DNA from: Physcomitrium patens
Lineage: Eukaryota; Streptophyta; Bryopsida; Funariales; Funariaceae
Reading direction: 5' to 3'
DNA length: 64,000 bases
NCBI RefSeq assembly: GCF_000002425.4
Contig: NC_037261.1
Coordinates: 1,038,659 to 1,102,658, forward strand
Below the pieces are notes generated by a model. The model saw nothing but the letters and a program-made list of their open reading frames with translations, had not been told where the DNA came from and searched no databases. Shown here piece by piece: positions 36,257 to 48,850 of this stretch. The translations under genes were made by a program, and so were the position numbers. Numbering within the stretch: the stretch's first letter is position 1; each line of letters starts with the position of its first letter.

Positions 36257-37400
36257 AATGGCTGTCAACCAATCTTTTGAGTGTTCATACGACTATGCTG
36301 AGGGGCACTGAGCTCTTTTATGATTATCAGCGCCGTGTGCTATTCATACTATGCATGCATCATGCTGTTGTTTGGCACGTGTCTACTAGTGACATAGTGT
36401 AGATTGCAGCTTCGATTTGTGGAACCTCGAGTTGCTTTGATAGTGTACATGCTATTTAATAAAGTGTTGCTTACATAGTTGGTGAAATTCTAGGATTCCT
36501 TTCGAGTAGGTATTTGAATTGGTATAGAACACGAATTGCTAGTCACTTAGTAAAGCAGATTGCCTCCTTCAGTACATTGAAGATGCGTCAATTGCTGGGA
36601 CTGCGCTAACCCACTTATTGGAGTGTTCTTGTTCCTTCATCCTTGTTCTATTGTGCATGCTTGTGGATGCATAGAGCATGCAAACGAGGTCTGGTATCTA
36701 GTTTATTCAAATAAGTTGTTCTCACACAAGAACTTCCACTTGTTTTGACTCATTTTTGCAGTCTTGTATGATGGCATTAATCTATGTTTCTGAATTGTTA
36801 TGTCTTGTTATCAGTGAACCTACGAAACTATGCTGAAAGTTATCAGTAGCATTTTCTCTTCTTGGTTCTATAATCTAAGATAGGCTCCTCACAATCGTTG
36901 CTCTAGATATGAACTCACTCCTGACTTTTGTCCAGACGTGGCTTCCTTAACTTGTTCTGTTGTGTACCAGTATGTTAGAGTTCAATGAAAGAATACAAAC
37001 CTATTACATTCCTTATGTGAAAGTCGAAAGGACTGGTGCAATTGATAGAAGGGATCATTTTGTCCTCATTTATTTATTTCATAGATGCTAGCTGAGTATT
37101 TACTAGCCCCATTTCAAGGACTTACTAGAAAAGTATTCACTTAAAGACTTGGCGCATTTATGCAGTTAAACTGTTGCAAGTCCTGACCACCTTTAATAAC
37201 TCATATTTTCATTATCAGCACCAAGTGGAATATTGACCAGCAGCCAGTGTATACGTTAAGTCACATAAGAGTGTTGTGTTTTTGTGGTAATGTAATGCAA
37301 GCTGTGGATGGTTTTCCTTATTTGAAGGAAGCTGCATCACATAAAATCTGAAATTTCTGAAATTAACAGTGGAATTGATTATTGCTTTAAATAATTTTCA
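36257..37400 (+). other. 3' flank of the AP-4 mu gene, no other gene seen
   Basis: Moderate-GC sequence likely to include the 3' UTR. No domain-bearing frame on either strand. Confidence 0.5.
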
Positions 37401-38620
37401 TTGTGATCTATCAAATATTATAAGGGCCATTATATAATTTATGATATATATATATATATATATATACAAAAGTTTTTTTTCGTCATTTTTATATATCTAA
37501 TTTTAAATCTAGTGAATATTCTAGTTCTTAGAACTATTGTAGAAAACATCTTTAACAACCATGTATACTATTGTTACATTGCTTTGTCATAATATCTATT
37601 GAATTTCCACAAAATATTTTTGTTTGAGCCTGATCTAATATTTCTTAATGGGTTAAAAAATCAGTACTACAATAAATTTATAATATTTTTATTTTTATTT
37701 TAATATTAAATATGAATTTTTATTCTATATACAAATAAATTTATATTCTAAAATAAAAAAATAGAATACAAATTCATATAAATTACAATACAACCAAGTA
37801 ATAATGGCTATATATTGTCAAATGATTATATAATGCCATTGGTTTATACAAATAAAGACTTATTTGTATTTATTTTTGCAAAGTGTTGATTTGAATCAAT
37901 TTAATGAATAATAAGTGCTTTATTTTAATCCAATATAATATATTATTAATATGATAGATTATCTCTTATATATATATGTACATATATTATAGCATAGTTT
38001 TTAAAATACTTATATAATCTATTGATTTTATAGTTTTGTTGCAAAATTCAACTTGATATCTAGACAATAAGATAGCTTGCAAAGTATAGACAATTATTTC
38101 TTTTGTTAATTTTTATCTTAGTTTAATGTCTACTCTTAGGATTATAACTTCTTATGTACATTTGTCAATTTTTCTTGAATTATTATAAATTCAAATATAT
38201 ATCATATTCTTTATTTTTTTTTAATATATAGATATAATTAGTGCAAAAATTATTTTACATTCTATGTAAAATATCCAAAGTGGTTTTTATTAATATAATC
38301 TAAGTTAATACTTCTATATTTTAGACTTCTACAAGTTTACTTTATAAGTGTCACATTATTGTAAATATATAAAAACATACACAAAAATACTTTGTAAAGT
38401 ATATGAAGAGTTTATTTTATTTTAAAAATTCTATTTAGTTTAAAAATCTAATTTAATAGTCATTATTTTACCATAAATTATTTAATCAAATTATTTTAAA
38501 TTTTTTTTGTTAAATTTTGAAATTTCCAACTTATTTATATTTATAATCACTATACTGAATGTATATATATATATATATATATATATATTTGATTATTTAC
38601 TTATTGCTAGATTTGAGTCA
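37401..38620. other. AT-rich intergenic DNA with two (TA)n tracts
   Basis: (TA)n at 37444-37466 and 38562-38588. Nothing else recognised. Confidence 0.6.
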
Positions 38621-40419
38621 AACTTGTTGCTAAGTGTAACAACTTGGCATGATATAATAAGATGGGCTCTCGACACGAACTTGCACCCCCGAAATTCGCA
38701 GCACGTGGAAAGCACAGCATGAATGCGTCCAATGGAAAATTGAAGGTCACACCTTTATTTAACTATTTCTAGAATATCCGAAAGTCAACGAAAAATTCTC
38801 TACAAACCTCATTTGGGATGTTGGGGTATTTTCTAAAACAAGGTAACAATCAAGGACAGATAGAAGAGGAAGTCAACTCCATAGCAACTGCATGTAGTGT
38901 ATGAATGGGAAATCGCTCATTAAGATTGGGTGGTTGAAGGATGCAACCAAGCCAAGTTTTCAGAACAATGAAACTATTGTTAGTAAGAGAAAACGATCAT
39001 GATCCGATGGAGTGAAGGGTGGCACCGGGTTGGTGATATGAAATGGTTGTTGTTAATTGACATTGTAACAAACTCTCCCAGGTTCCCGGTTCCTGATGCT
39101 TGATTCTTCCAAGGATATCATAAACAATCCGATGAACACGCAACAGTGTGCGCAAGTGGGTTACAGATCATCGCATCGCTCTCATGTTAGTCATTACAGA
39201 TGGGCTCACTTGAGTTTCTCGGTTTCTAGACAATCCCATGATCGTTTTTTGAACCTTCACTGTTCCCTTCCGAGAAAATTCTAGGTAGAAACTTTGTTCG
39301 TGGATATTGTGATAGAAATACGTTTATTCTTTGGATCTGCTTGAGCTTCGGAGTCTGATTCAGGGCTTCGGTTTGACTGTTTTTGGGTGTTCTGTGTTTT
39401 TGTTAGATATCTGGGTCGATTGGTGAATTCATTAGCAATGTGACAACGAGGTCCTTGAGATGGACATCCAGGAGTGGTACCCATGGCACTGAGATATACT
39501 GTCTTTTAAGAAATAGTAATCATGCTGTGGGTTGGTATTTTGGATGACGATAATGGTGAGGGGCATTTGTGGCACTGGGATATATTGTAATGTTACAATT
39601 TTTTAGCGTTGAGGAAAGTATACTTCTGTTCGAAGACCCCACTGTAATAATGGGAAAAAGCACAAGCTTGGGATCTGTGTAATATTGGAGCAGACATTGA
39701 GTGCACTGATGAAGTCACAATGGGCTCATATGACATGACAAATGACTATTAGTGGAGGTATTAACATAGATCAACGAACAGCATTGCAAATCGAAAAAGA
39801 CTCACGCGTGTTTCTTTATTTGATGTGTAACAGCTTGCTCAGAACTATACCGGAATTTAAATGATCGTGCATCCATTTAGCATGTTACGTCTATGTTACG
39901 AACTGACTTCTTGCTGTCATCTATCCACGAAGATTATGATTGAGCTGCAATTATGAACATGTACAGGAATGAGCGGTTCTCGGCCATTACCTTCGAGGAT
40001 GCACCTTTTGATGAACTACGAATCCTTGGATATGATGGCGCTTTTCAGACCTTCTATTACATCATCCCCAGTGATCGAGGGTTCTTTCACAACTCTTGGC
40101 TGGTCAAAACAGACATCACGCAACAGATATTGTATGAGATAAAGCATGATTGAGTGGCAACGCATATTAATAAGCATAAGACTCCAGCTCCAGAACACTA
40201 ACTGATTCCCGCAATGTGCAGAATTCCAATCAATATGCAATATCGTATAGCTCTTCCGCAGGCGTCGGATTCATTATAGAATCTGCCTAGTATTGAAGTG
40301 TGAGGGATGTCCTCAGACTTCCAGTTTTCAAAAGAATGAGAGCCAGTCACAAAAGTCTTAAGTATTGTCGTTGTACATTCAACGTACCACATTGAATAGT
40401 GCAAAGGGGGTAGCTGAGC
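38621..40419. other. Gene-island DNA without a recognised gene
   Basis: GC is like that of the neighbouring bHLH gene. Short frames (39096-39284, 39953-40153) show no domain. The part next to 40420 is probably the 3' UTR of the bHLH gene. Confidence 0.45.
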
Positions 40420-42125
40420 TCAGTGAGATGATACCTTGAGAATAATAACACAAACAAGGTGGTTATGAAACTTGGTAATGCTACAGCTTGACACATCCAT
40501 CTCCAGGCGCTCCATCTCTTTCATGATTTGGCTCTGGATGTGGGGATGTGGGCGACATGTTATCTCAATTACAATCTGGTGTGGCCAGTCCATATGCACC
40601 TCGATCTTTTCAATGCACCTTTCCTCCCCTAATGTGTCCGATTCACTCTCTTCGCGTGCTGCGCAGCTTTTCAGAAATGCCACATTTAAGACTTCCTTCC
40701 TCAGATCTGGACTCGACACATAGTTATATGCTACTGAGTTGTTCTGCTTCTGCTTCTTCTGCTTCGGCGTGCCTTTGATTTGTACACCACTGAGAGAGCA
40801 AGCATTTGACTTCAATATCTCCAAGCGCTTCTCTTGTAAATTCTTGATGCACTCATGAAGGCTCTTTACATATGCAACCGAGTGGTCGACGATGGTGGAC
40901 CTGTCACGCTTGATACGCAGGAACTGATCATCAGCGATTAACAAATTGATGTGCCTCCAATAACTAACAAGAGATGAAATTGCACATTGTCCTCATGATA
41001 AAGTTGTGCATTGTCCATATGATGTCTTCGTTGGTGACCAGAGATTTAGTGGCAGGCATGATAGTGCAGAAGGGTGCACAGGATCTACATTTTGTTTGGG
41101 TAAAGGTTACATAGAAGAATGACATTGCGACTGAATGACATGAAGCTCTTCTCGATACATGCCTGCAGAGTCACTTCAAGATGCTTTGAGTAGAATAGGC
41201 GCTAAATCAGGAATATTTTCTAATAATAATTGATAGACAATTGGTTGAGTTGGAGCTGGATCATTACCTTAGGCCCCGGAGGCAATAAGGACTCCAGCAT
41301 GAGAAATTTATTGCTCATATCGTCTCTTCGTTGTCTCTCTCTGAGAATATGTTCAGCCTGATCAGTTAAGCGCTTGGACTTCATCCGTTGTTCACAACCA
41401 ATCCTTTGGGACTTATGACTTCTGACAGTACGTAATTGAGGGCTCAACAACTCGCGGCCCGTGGTCTTCTGAGCATTCGGAGAGCAGGAAGTTTCGTAAT
41501 CTGAGTTTTCCCCGGAAACATGCGAATTAGCTGGTTTACTGCTGTGAACCAACTTGGGTGGCGCTGGAGCATGGAAGAATTTAGATTCAATGTCATTGCC
41601 TGGTTTATGATCCGCGCTGTAAAGCCGTTGATGAGGAAGGCAGTTCCGATTTGTTGACCGTAACTGCATTTGACCCTGTGCAGATGACCCGTTGGTTGTA
41701 AATTGCGTTACAGTAGATGTTCGAGTCTCGGTGTTCGAAGTGTATTGTGTAATCTGGGTCTCGTCGCGGCCATTGTCATGTAGGAAACCATTAGGTTCTC
41801 TTCGCCTCAGTACATTTGTGGCAGCAGCTTGGATTATTTCTACATGCATAGACTGAAAAGACGATTGGCCGGCTTCGAGTGGGGAGGAACACGTCAAGTA
41901 AGGAGGAAAAGCATTTGAGAAACCGTCTTCCCCTTGAGCTTGGCCGATACTTTCTGGGAATGACAAGGGATCCTGAAAATATTCGTATACTTGCTTTTGC
42001 AATGGGCTCTCTGTACCATCTAACATGGCACCCAAGTCCAATGGAAAACTACTCGCTTTTGCGTCGCTATGTACTTCACTTCCATGGTAACCTTTCTCCA
42101 TATCGATCGTGGATAAGCCCCGCAT
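40420..42125 (-). CDS. bHLH transcription factor with C-terminal ACT-like domain, two exons, about 448 aa
   Basis: Exons on the minus strand: 42125-41268 (286 codons) and 40908-40420 (162 codons plus stop), joined in phase 0 by a 359-bp GT-AG intron. Residues 1-255 are disordered and polar. The basic region HILRERQRRDDM (about 259-270) has the His-Glu-Arg set (H, E, R at positions 5, 9, 13) that contacts E-box/G-box DNA. Helix 1 is NKFLMLESLLP, the intron falls in the loop after PPGPK, and helix 2 begins RDRSTIVDHSVAYVKSL. Residues about 385-445 (IEKIEVHMDWPHQIVIEI to NHLVCVIILKV) look like the ACT-like dimerisation fold of many plant bHLH proteins. It acts in the nucleus. The subfamily and target genes cannot be fixed from sequence alone. 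The exon 2 acceptor has a weak pyrimidine tract, but the domain joins without a gap. Confidence 0.85.
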
Positions 42126-44507
42126 TGATCATACAAGTCACTGTGAGGTCTGACGATTGATCAACTTGTCTCACAGAGTTCTAAAATCATAGCCTGCTGT
42201 GTGCATGAGTTCAAAGATTTGTCGCACCCTAAGTTTTTTGAAAATTCCTCAGAAAATCGTCAGTTCTCAGACCACCAGCTCCTTGAATCAGATCAAAGTT
42301 CTACGATAATTCTGCTCCGCACCTAGAATAGATCTTAAATCTGTATGACCAGGTCAACACCACATCCACGATGATGATTAGATGCATGATGCTGAGCACA
42401 TAAAAGTGAAAGGAGAATGTTCAAATCACAAGTTACAAGTACAAAAAACGTGGAGACTGATCAACTTCTCGCGCCAGACTTAATTCTGTCTTCAAATGTA
42501 CAGCAAGACGATTTATAGGCCAACCCTTCCTTGAGCGCGGACAAAGTTCGTACTACCTATCTGGACTAACACTTGTGCGATGAATGAAGAGAAATAGGAA
42601 AGAGAATTGATTGATTTCCTACACATTCAAACACTGCTTGATTATTTAGAACTATACTGAAAGCTAGCGGAATAACACACTAACAAAATCCCTACAGCAT
42701 ACCAGGTCTGGTTCAAAACCCACAATATTTAGCGTAACGTGGTGTAAATTTGATGCTTCTGCCTCGTCTGTGCACATCAGTGAGAACTTCTGGCGGTTTC
42801 TGACGAGATGAAGCAAATGGATGGTCATCTGGATAACCAGGTAGGGACCTACGATTATCGAGAGAGGCGTTGATGGAGACAAAGGGGGTGTGCATATGAG
42901 AACCACGAAAGCTTGAGGGGTTCTCTAGCTATCTCATCGAACGCTAGTTTCTCGACAAGCTAACAATTCGAAGTGGTTGCAGCTTCTTGATTAATCTTAC
43001 GAGCAGGTGCTAACAATGTTTAAAGAACTGCGCACCAGGAGCAGAAGGTAGCTACTCAAAGGGAACCATAAATAAGCCAAGGGCTCAGGTAAATACTCAA
43101 ATCAATTACCTCTTGCGATGCGAGAGATCTAAGGAATTTTTCTTAGGGCGAGACGTCCATGAGCAAGCCCAGTCCTTGCAGTCGTCGCAGAAGCTGGCCA
43201 TACGAGATATAGCCACATATCCAGTGCTTGTCAAGGTTCAGGGGAAGACCAAGTTCAATGGAAATCCTCGTCTTCGCAATCGTTGCTGCCACAATTCAAA
43301 ATGAGCCTGTGCACTGAGTCTTGTCGAAGGTTTGGCTAGATTCCCTAATATTCTATGGAATCATCGCACATCCCTGGAAAAGGCAAATTCTTTCTACCTC
43401 AAATACCAATTCGGTGATGCTACCCCCCTAAAATAGTAACTTGTGTGTTGTGAAGCACCCCATCGCTGGCCCCCTGAGACATCCCTCAGATAAAATATTT
43501 CCTAAAAAATCATCCCACTTCAAGGGTTTGACCACTCACAGGTTGAACTCCACAGTCTCAGTTGTTTTGATAACGAATGCGTAAATGTGAAAGCAATCTA
43601 CTGTTTAAGTAGAGCACCAGACACAACCATCAATGTCACTCTCGCTTGACGCAACCAGTATTCCATGCATTACTATATGAAGGACCGGGCGTGGACCACC
43701 TACAGCTCTGGTTTATACAGTGCATGCTAAACCAGGTAACTCATGATTCAGGCGCAAATGTGAGACAAAAATGGCACAAGACTGCTCTCGCTTCGGTCGT
43801 TGGATGCAAATCCCCTTTCACACTGAGCTCACACCCACATGTCCAGCGCTTCCGTTGAGGTTCTAGTTGTTGTAAGTTGGATTGGAAACGTTGCGGCCAA
43901 AAGATGACATTCTCGTACTCCCCCAAATAAAGAAAAGTTTCAGATATAAATAAATTGTCTCCATCGTCGGCAGGATTATTTTTCCCTGCTCACCAGCGAT
44001 TGACTCATCAGACCAGCTTGACAATCCCCTGACTGTATTCCCATTGTGACAGTAGTATATGTACTGTGCTTCCACCTCGTTTGCTAGGCTTCGCTTGCGG
44101 CTTGCCGCGGCATCTGCTCTAAGTGCATTCATTATCTAAATCAAGCCCAAGAGATTTGTGAAAAGTACGTGAATGACATGGAAGGATTGAGGCTCGTGTT
44201 CCGTGCGGTGATTTATTCTGGAATGTACACTCAGATCCTCAACAGATATAAGCTTCCAGTCAGTTTTTCATGAGAAGTATAACTGAACAGGCACTTTCGT
44301 GCTTCAACGTGGTCCATTTTATTAAGAATGCGCATGAAACATATCCCGTCTTCCTCTACCCACATTGTGTGGATGGGTGTCACGCCAAACTTCAGATCTT
44401 CTGCATCCACAGCGTTGACAGTGCATGAAAACACTTGGTAGCACTTGGTAGCACTTGCTAGCACAATAGAATATGTAATCTAAAGGATAAACATTAGAAC
44501 TAGAGAT
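42126..44507. other. Upstream DNA of the bHLH gene, no gene recognised
   Basis: Moderate GC, many short overlapping frames on both strands without domains. Probably promoter and possible 5' UTR. A small tandem repeat of an 11-bp unit (CACTTGGTAGC) sits at about 44431-44463, directly before the copia remnant. Confidence 0.45.
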
Positions 44508-47500
44508 ATGGTGGAAGCTAAAGAGAAGTCCTTGAAGTGTGACGTAGGAGAATTGAACAAACTATTAAAAGTTAAGAACTATTATATTTGGAAGTTGAAG
44601 ATGTCTGCAATCTTAAAGAAAGATAACCCATGGAACATAATAAAAGCAGAGATTAGTCACATCATTCCTTGTAACCATAGTAGGTAGATCTTACAATAAG
44701 ACCTAGCTAGCAAAAACAAAAAATAGAATACAATTGAGATTCACCATGTTGGTTACAAATAGCTTGATTGAAATAACATCCCAATATAATGATCCTATAG
44801 ATTCTTAGAATACACTTAAAAAAATGTTCAATGTAGGAGATCAACAATAAATCATATTATTGATAAATAAGTTGAATAAAATGACAATGAAAGATGGAAG
44901 AGACATCAACACTTATTTCACAAAAGCAATGGATATGAAGAATCAATTAAACACTTTTGGCAAAAACATCACAAATAAGACACTTATAAACATTGTATTC
45001 AATAGATTGCCTCAAAGCTATGAGATAGTGATCTAGAGTATCACTTATATAATAGAATCTACATTTGAAGATATTATAGATAAATTCTTAGCTAAAACTC
45101 ATCAAATATTAGTAAGACAACAAAAACTAAGAAAAGAAGAGTCATTGATAATACAACTTTAGAAGACATACTTTGAGGGATGTGGACATTGTCACTTTAT
45201 GCAAGGATGTGATCAAAGAGGAAGAAGTTTTGCTCAAGGAAAATTGTAGTAGTTTGAAAGACAAAGACTTCATATGTTTAATCCATCCCAAATTAAGTAA
45301 AGATGACCATCAAGCTATTTGGAAGCAAGAATACAATCAACTACTTAAATTTGGATAACATAGGAATATTAAACTATACTATTGTTATACTTATAGAGGA
45401 CTGAATCACATTGCATACAATTATCTATAAAATCAATATCACAGTTCCAACATCAATTACTTAGAAGGAAATATATATAGTGATTATCTTTACAAGACAA
45501 TCAAAGCCAATTTTATTAATAATAAGAATAAAAATTAATAAGTTGACTTAAGAAATAACAACCATTTTACTTGAAAAATATTAAATTTTTACATGATAAA
45601 TAGACAATCTTTAAATAATTCAGTAAATATTGCAATTAATAGATCTCCTAAGATCAAAGCCATTAAATCCACCAATGCAATCTTAAGTTTTGAAATAATA
45701 AACATACATAATATTTTGTATGAACTAGTATTAAGCTAAAATTTTATATCAATATGGTTGTTGTTATATAATGATAAAGTAATGCATGATATTAGATAAT
45801 AAACATAAGAAGAAAGTGATAGTCTCAAGAACAAGGAATCAACAAAATAGATTTTTTCAATTTCATAACAAAACAATAGATTTTGAAGGTAACTTAGTTA
45901 CAGTAGAAGAAAATATATAACTATTGTACAAAAAATATGATTACTTACATTACATTGGCTTACAATACTTGTCATAAGCTAATTAAGTACAAGGATTATC
46001 ATTGTTTAATAAACTTTGAGAAACTTGCAAAGATTTCTTAGAAAGATGACAACATCAAGAATGATTTTTAAAAACTTCATTGCATTGTGTTAAAAAGTCA
46101 TATTAATACATTCACTTTGATTTAGTAGGTCTTATGAAGACAATATCCTAAGAAAGCTCAAAATACTTTGTTTTTTTTTTATAACCATTCTTACAAAACT
46201 TGGATCTATTTCTTATAAAATAAAGATGAAATATTTAAAAAAATTCTAAGAATTTAAAGTGCAAGTAGAGAGAAAGAAGAAAAAAAAAATATACAACTTA
46301 AAAACAAATAGAGGTAAAAAATACTTGACATATGATTTCAAAAATTTCTTAATCAATTACAAAATAAAAATATAGCTTACCATGGCTTGTACTCTATGAC
46401 AAAATAGAATTAGTGAACATCAAAATAAAGCACTAGTAGAAAAAATATGCTTGATGTCAAATACTTGCTAACTACCTAAATACTTATAGATTGATGCTAT
46501 TTGTATAACTAACTATTTAGTTAATCAGATTCCAATTAGATCTAATCATAATATATGTCCAAAACGTCTATATAATAAAGCCAAACTACATGTAGAATAT
46601 TTATAAGTCTTTGGATCAATTGTCTATTTGCACATTCTAAAGAGAAACCACTTAAAACTTGAGAGTAAAATCATTCAATGTATATTTGTACAATATGATG
46701 ACCAAACAAAAGCTTATAGATTTTTTATTCCTTACACAATAAGATACATATAAATTACAACATTGTATTTGATGAAATATTAATTGGATTTGATCATATA
46801 GAATGCCACTCAATTCAAAGAAATAAATTCAATAAATTTTTGATATATTAACTATGAATTTATCTAATACCAATGATCAATTAATAAATGATCACTCAAC
46901 ACATGAATATACTAAACATAAGAAAGATAATAGCTCAAATACTTCTTTGCTAATATTAATAAGTAAATCACCTTCTTTTCTTTAAAAAGACATATCAAGG
47001 CATACATCCCAATCAATACCACCAAACCTAGTTGATCAACAAGATATTCTATTAGAAACAAAAATTCAAATACTAAATTCAAGAATAGCTACATGTTCAT
47101 AATAGAATCAAACATTGAGTCCAAATATTATAAAGAGTCTATTTAGCATAGCGGATGGTAAGATGCAATCAAATAAGAGGTAGAATCTAAAAACAAAAAA
47201 AAAATAAAAAAAAAACAACATGTAGAGATTAATAGACTTATTTGAAGAAAAAATTCAAATATCACCAAAATGAATTTTTAAATTTAATCAATACCTTTGA
47301 AATGATAGATGTCAAGGATGCAAAACTATAGTTGGGAATCAAATTACAATACACCAATAAAGACATCTACTTCTACTAAAGATTAAACATTGAATTGGAT
47401 TACTACTACATTAAGAAGAAGCATCAAGATGATACAATTAAAATAAATTACACTCTTATTCATTCATAATAAACAAGTATATTTACCAAGGCCTTAGATT

Positions 47501-47530
47501 CTATTGATTTTATCAAAATCAAAGAATCAA
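44508..47530 (+). mobile_element. Decayed Ty1/copia element without recognisable LTRs
   Basis: Gag start at 44508 (MVEAKEKSLKCDVGELNKLL, then NYYIWKLKMSAILKK). Zinc-knuckle remnant CGHCHFMQGC at about 45182. Integrase at about 46100-46800, including a stretch matching the copia pattern of VFGSIVYLHILKRN and CIFVQYDDQTKAYRF. RT pieces at about 47150-47400 and the RNase H end FTKAL at about 47485. Integrase precedes RT, which is the copia order. Many stops and gaps. Confidence 0.8.
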
Positions 47531-47873
47531 CAAAAATTAAAGAAAATAATAGCATAGATATATAAATAAATAAAATCCTATTCTAAAAAAATTAAAAAAT
47601 AACTTGACTTAATTTCTTAGTTGCAAAAAGTCATGTACTATTTTTCAAATTCTAAATTTTTTATACTTTAAACTTTTATAATTCTAAACATGTTTTCTAT
47701 ATTCCTACCATATTGTAAAAACTTATGTCTTATATCTACAATGTATGGCATAAAATACAAGTAGCTGCTCCTCTAATGAAACCTCCAACTTTGAATACTT
47801 CTTCAACCACACCACTATAAAAAAAAACTACTCTAAGTCAAGTATCATTATTATCATCTTTATAGTCCTTCTA

Positions 47874-47992
47874 TGTCATGGACATACATATTTACATAAA
47901 TAAGAAGTGCTAGGTAGAAGATAAATATAGGTAAATTTGATATTATCTTGTGTCAAAGCTTTTTAGAAGCTTCATGGATATATATATTTGAT

Positions 47993-48043
<51 letters not shown>

Positions 48044-48850
48044 GATTGATAGGTCAGAAATTTGGCCAACAAATTAGCCATATGTTGCATGTGTAGATAG
48101 CTTGTGGTACAAGTTAATGATGTAGTGGACATTTAGGAAATTTTTCTAGCAAGTTAAGATATGTGTCTTATAAATTGGACATTTGTTAGAGGTCTTATAG
48201 GATGTTGCTACATAGTTCCTAGTTGGATAATATATATGGAGGCAAGAGTGAAGCCTTTTCTCTTCTTATTAATGCCTTTCTAGTCCTTAGTCTTATTTCA
48301 AGACTTTCTAATCTTCTTGTCTTTAAAATAACCATTTTAATTTAATATATTAACATTCTTGAATGATTTTTTAATCTTTTAGAGTGAAATAAGAAAGTAT
48401 TAAGAATTTCTTTGAAATTCATGTCTTGAATAATTTGACAAGAATGCTATCTTGTTATCCTTGTTTTATTTTAAAAATGAGTGGATTATCCAACTTCTAT
48501 TGTTGTGTTTTGAAGGTTATAGAATATCCACCTTTAAACTCACTTTAATTTTTTAACACTATTTAATTTCTTTAAAGAAAGTGGACTACTCTTCTTTATG
48601 AAAATTTTTATTTGATATTAGATATTTCTAATTACCTTCTATTAATATGACTTTTAAATTTATTTGAATTGTTTATAAAAGAAAACATTATGGATCCTAT
48701 TTTTAGTGATAGTGAGAATAGATTTGTATTTATTATAGCTCTTCATGACCTTGTCAATAATTTGACAATAGAAATCTCATGTATTTCTAATGTTAGTCAT
48801 AAAGATAGTATTTTGATATCTATAGAAGAGATAAATTAATTATTCATACA
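47874..48850 (+). mobile_element. Gypsy LTR plus truncated 5' internal region
   Basis: LTR at 47874-48432 starts TGTCATGG and has a (TA)n expansion at 48001-48040. Leader and gag start follow, with MDPIFSDSENRFVFII (about 48690) of the MDAILSGSENRF type. Similarity ends at about 48850 in AT-rich DNA. Confidence 0.75.

Noticed and set aside
39953-40153. 66-aa plus-strand frame downstream of the bHLH gene
   Set aside because: Reads somewhat protein-like but has no recognisable motif and probably overlaps the 3' UTR of the minus-strand gene.
42660-42906. Possible tRNA or small gene
   Set aside because: A GGTTCAAAA-like box is present, but no acceptor stem or anticodon arm can be folded by eye, and the frames overlap without domains.
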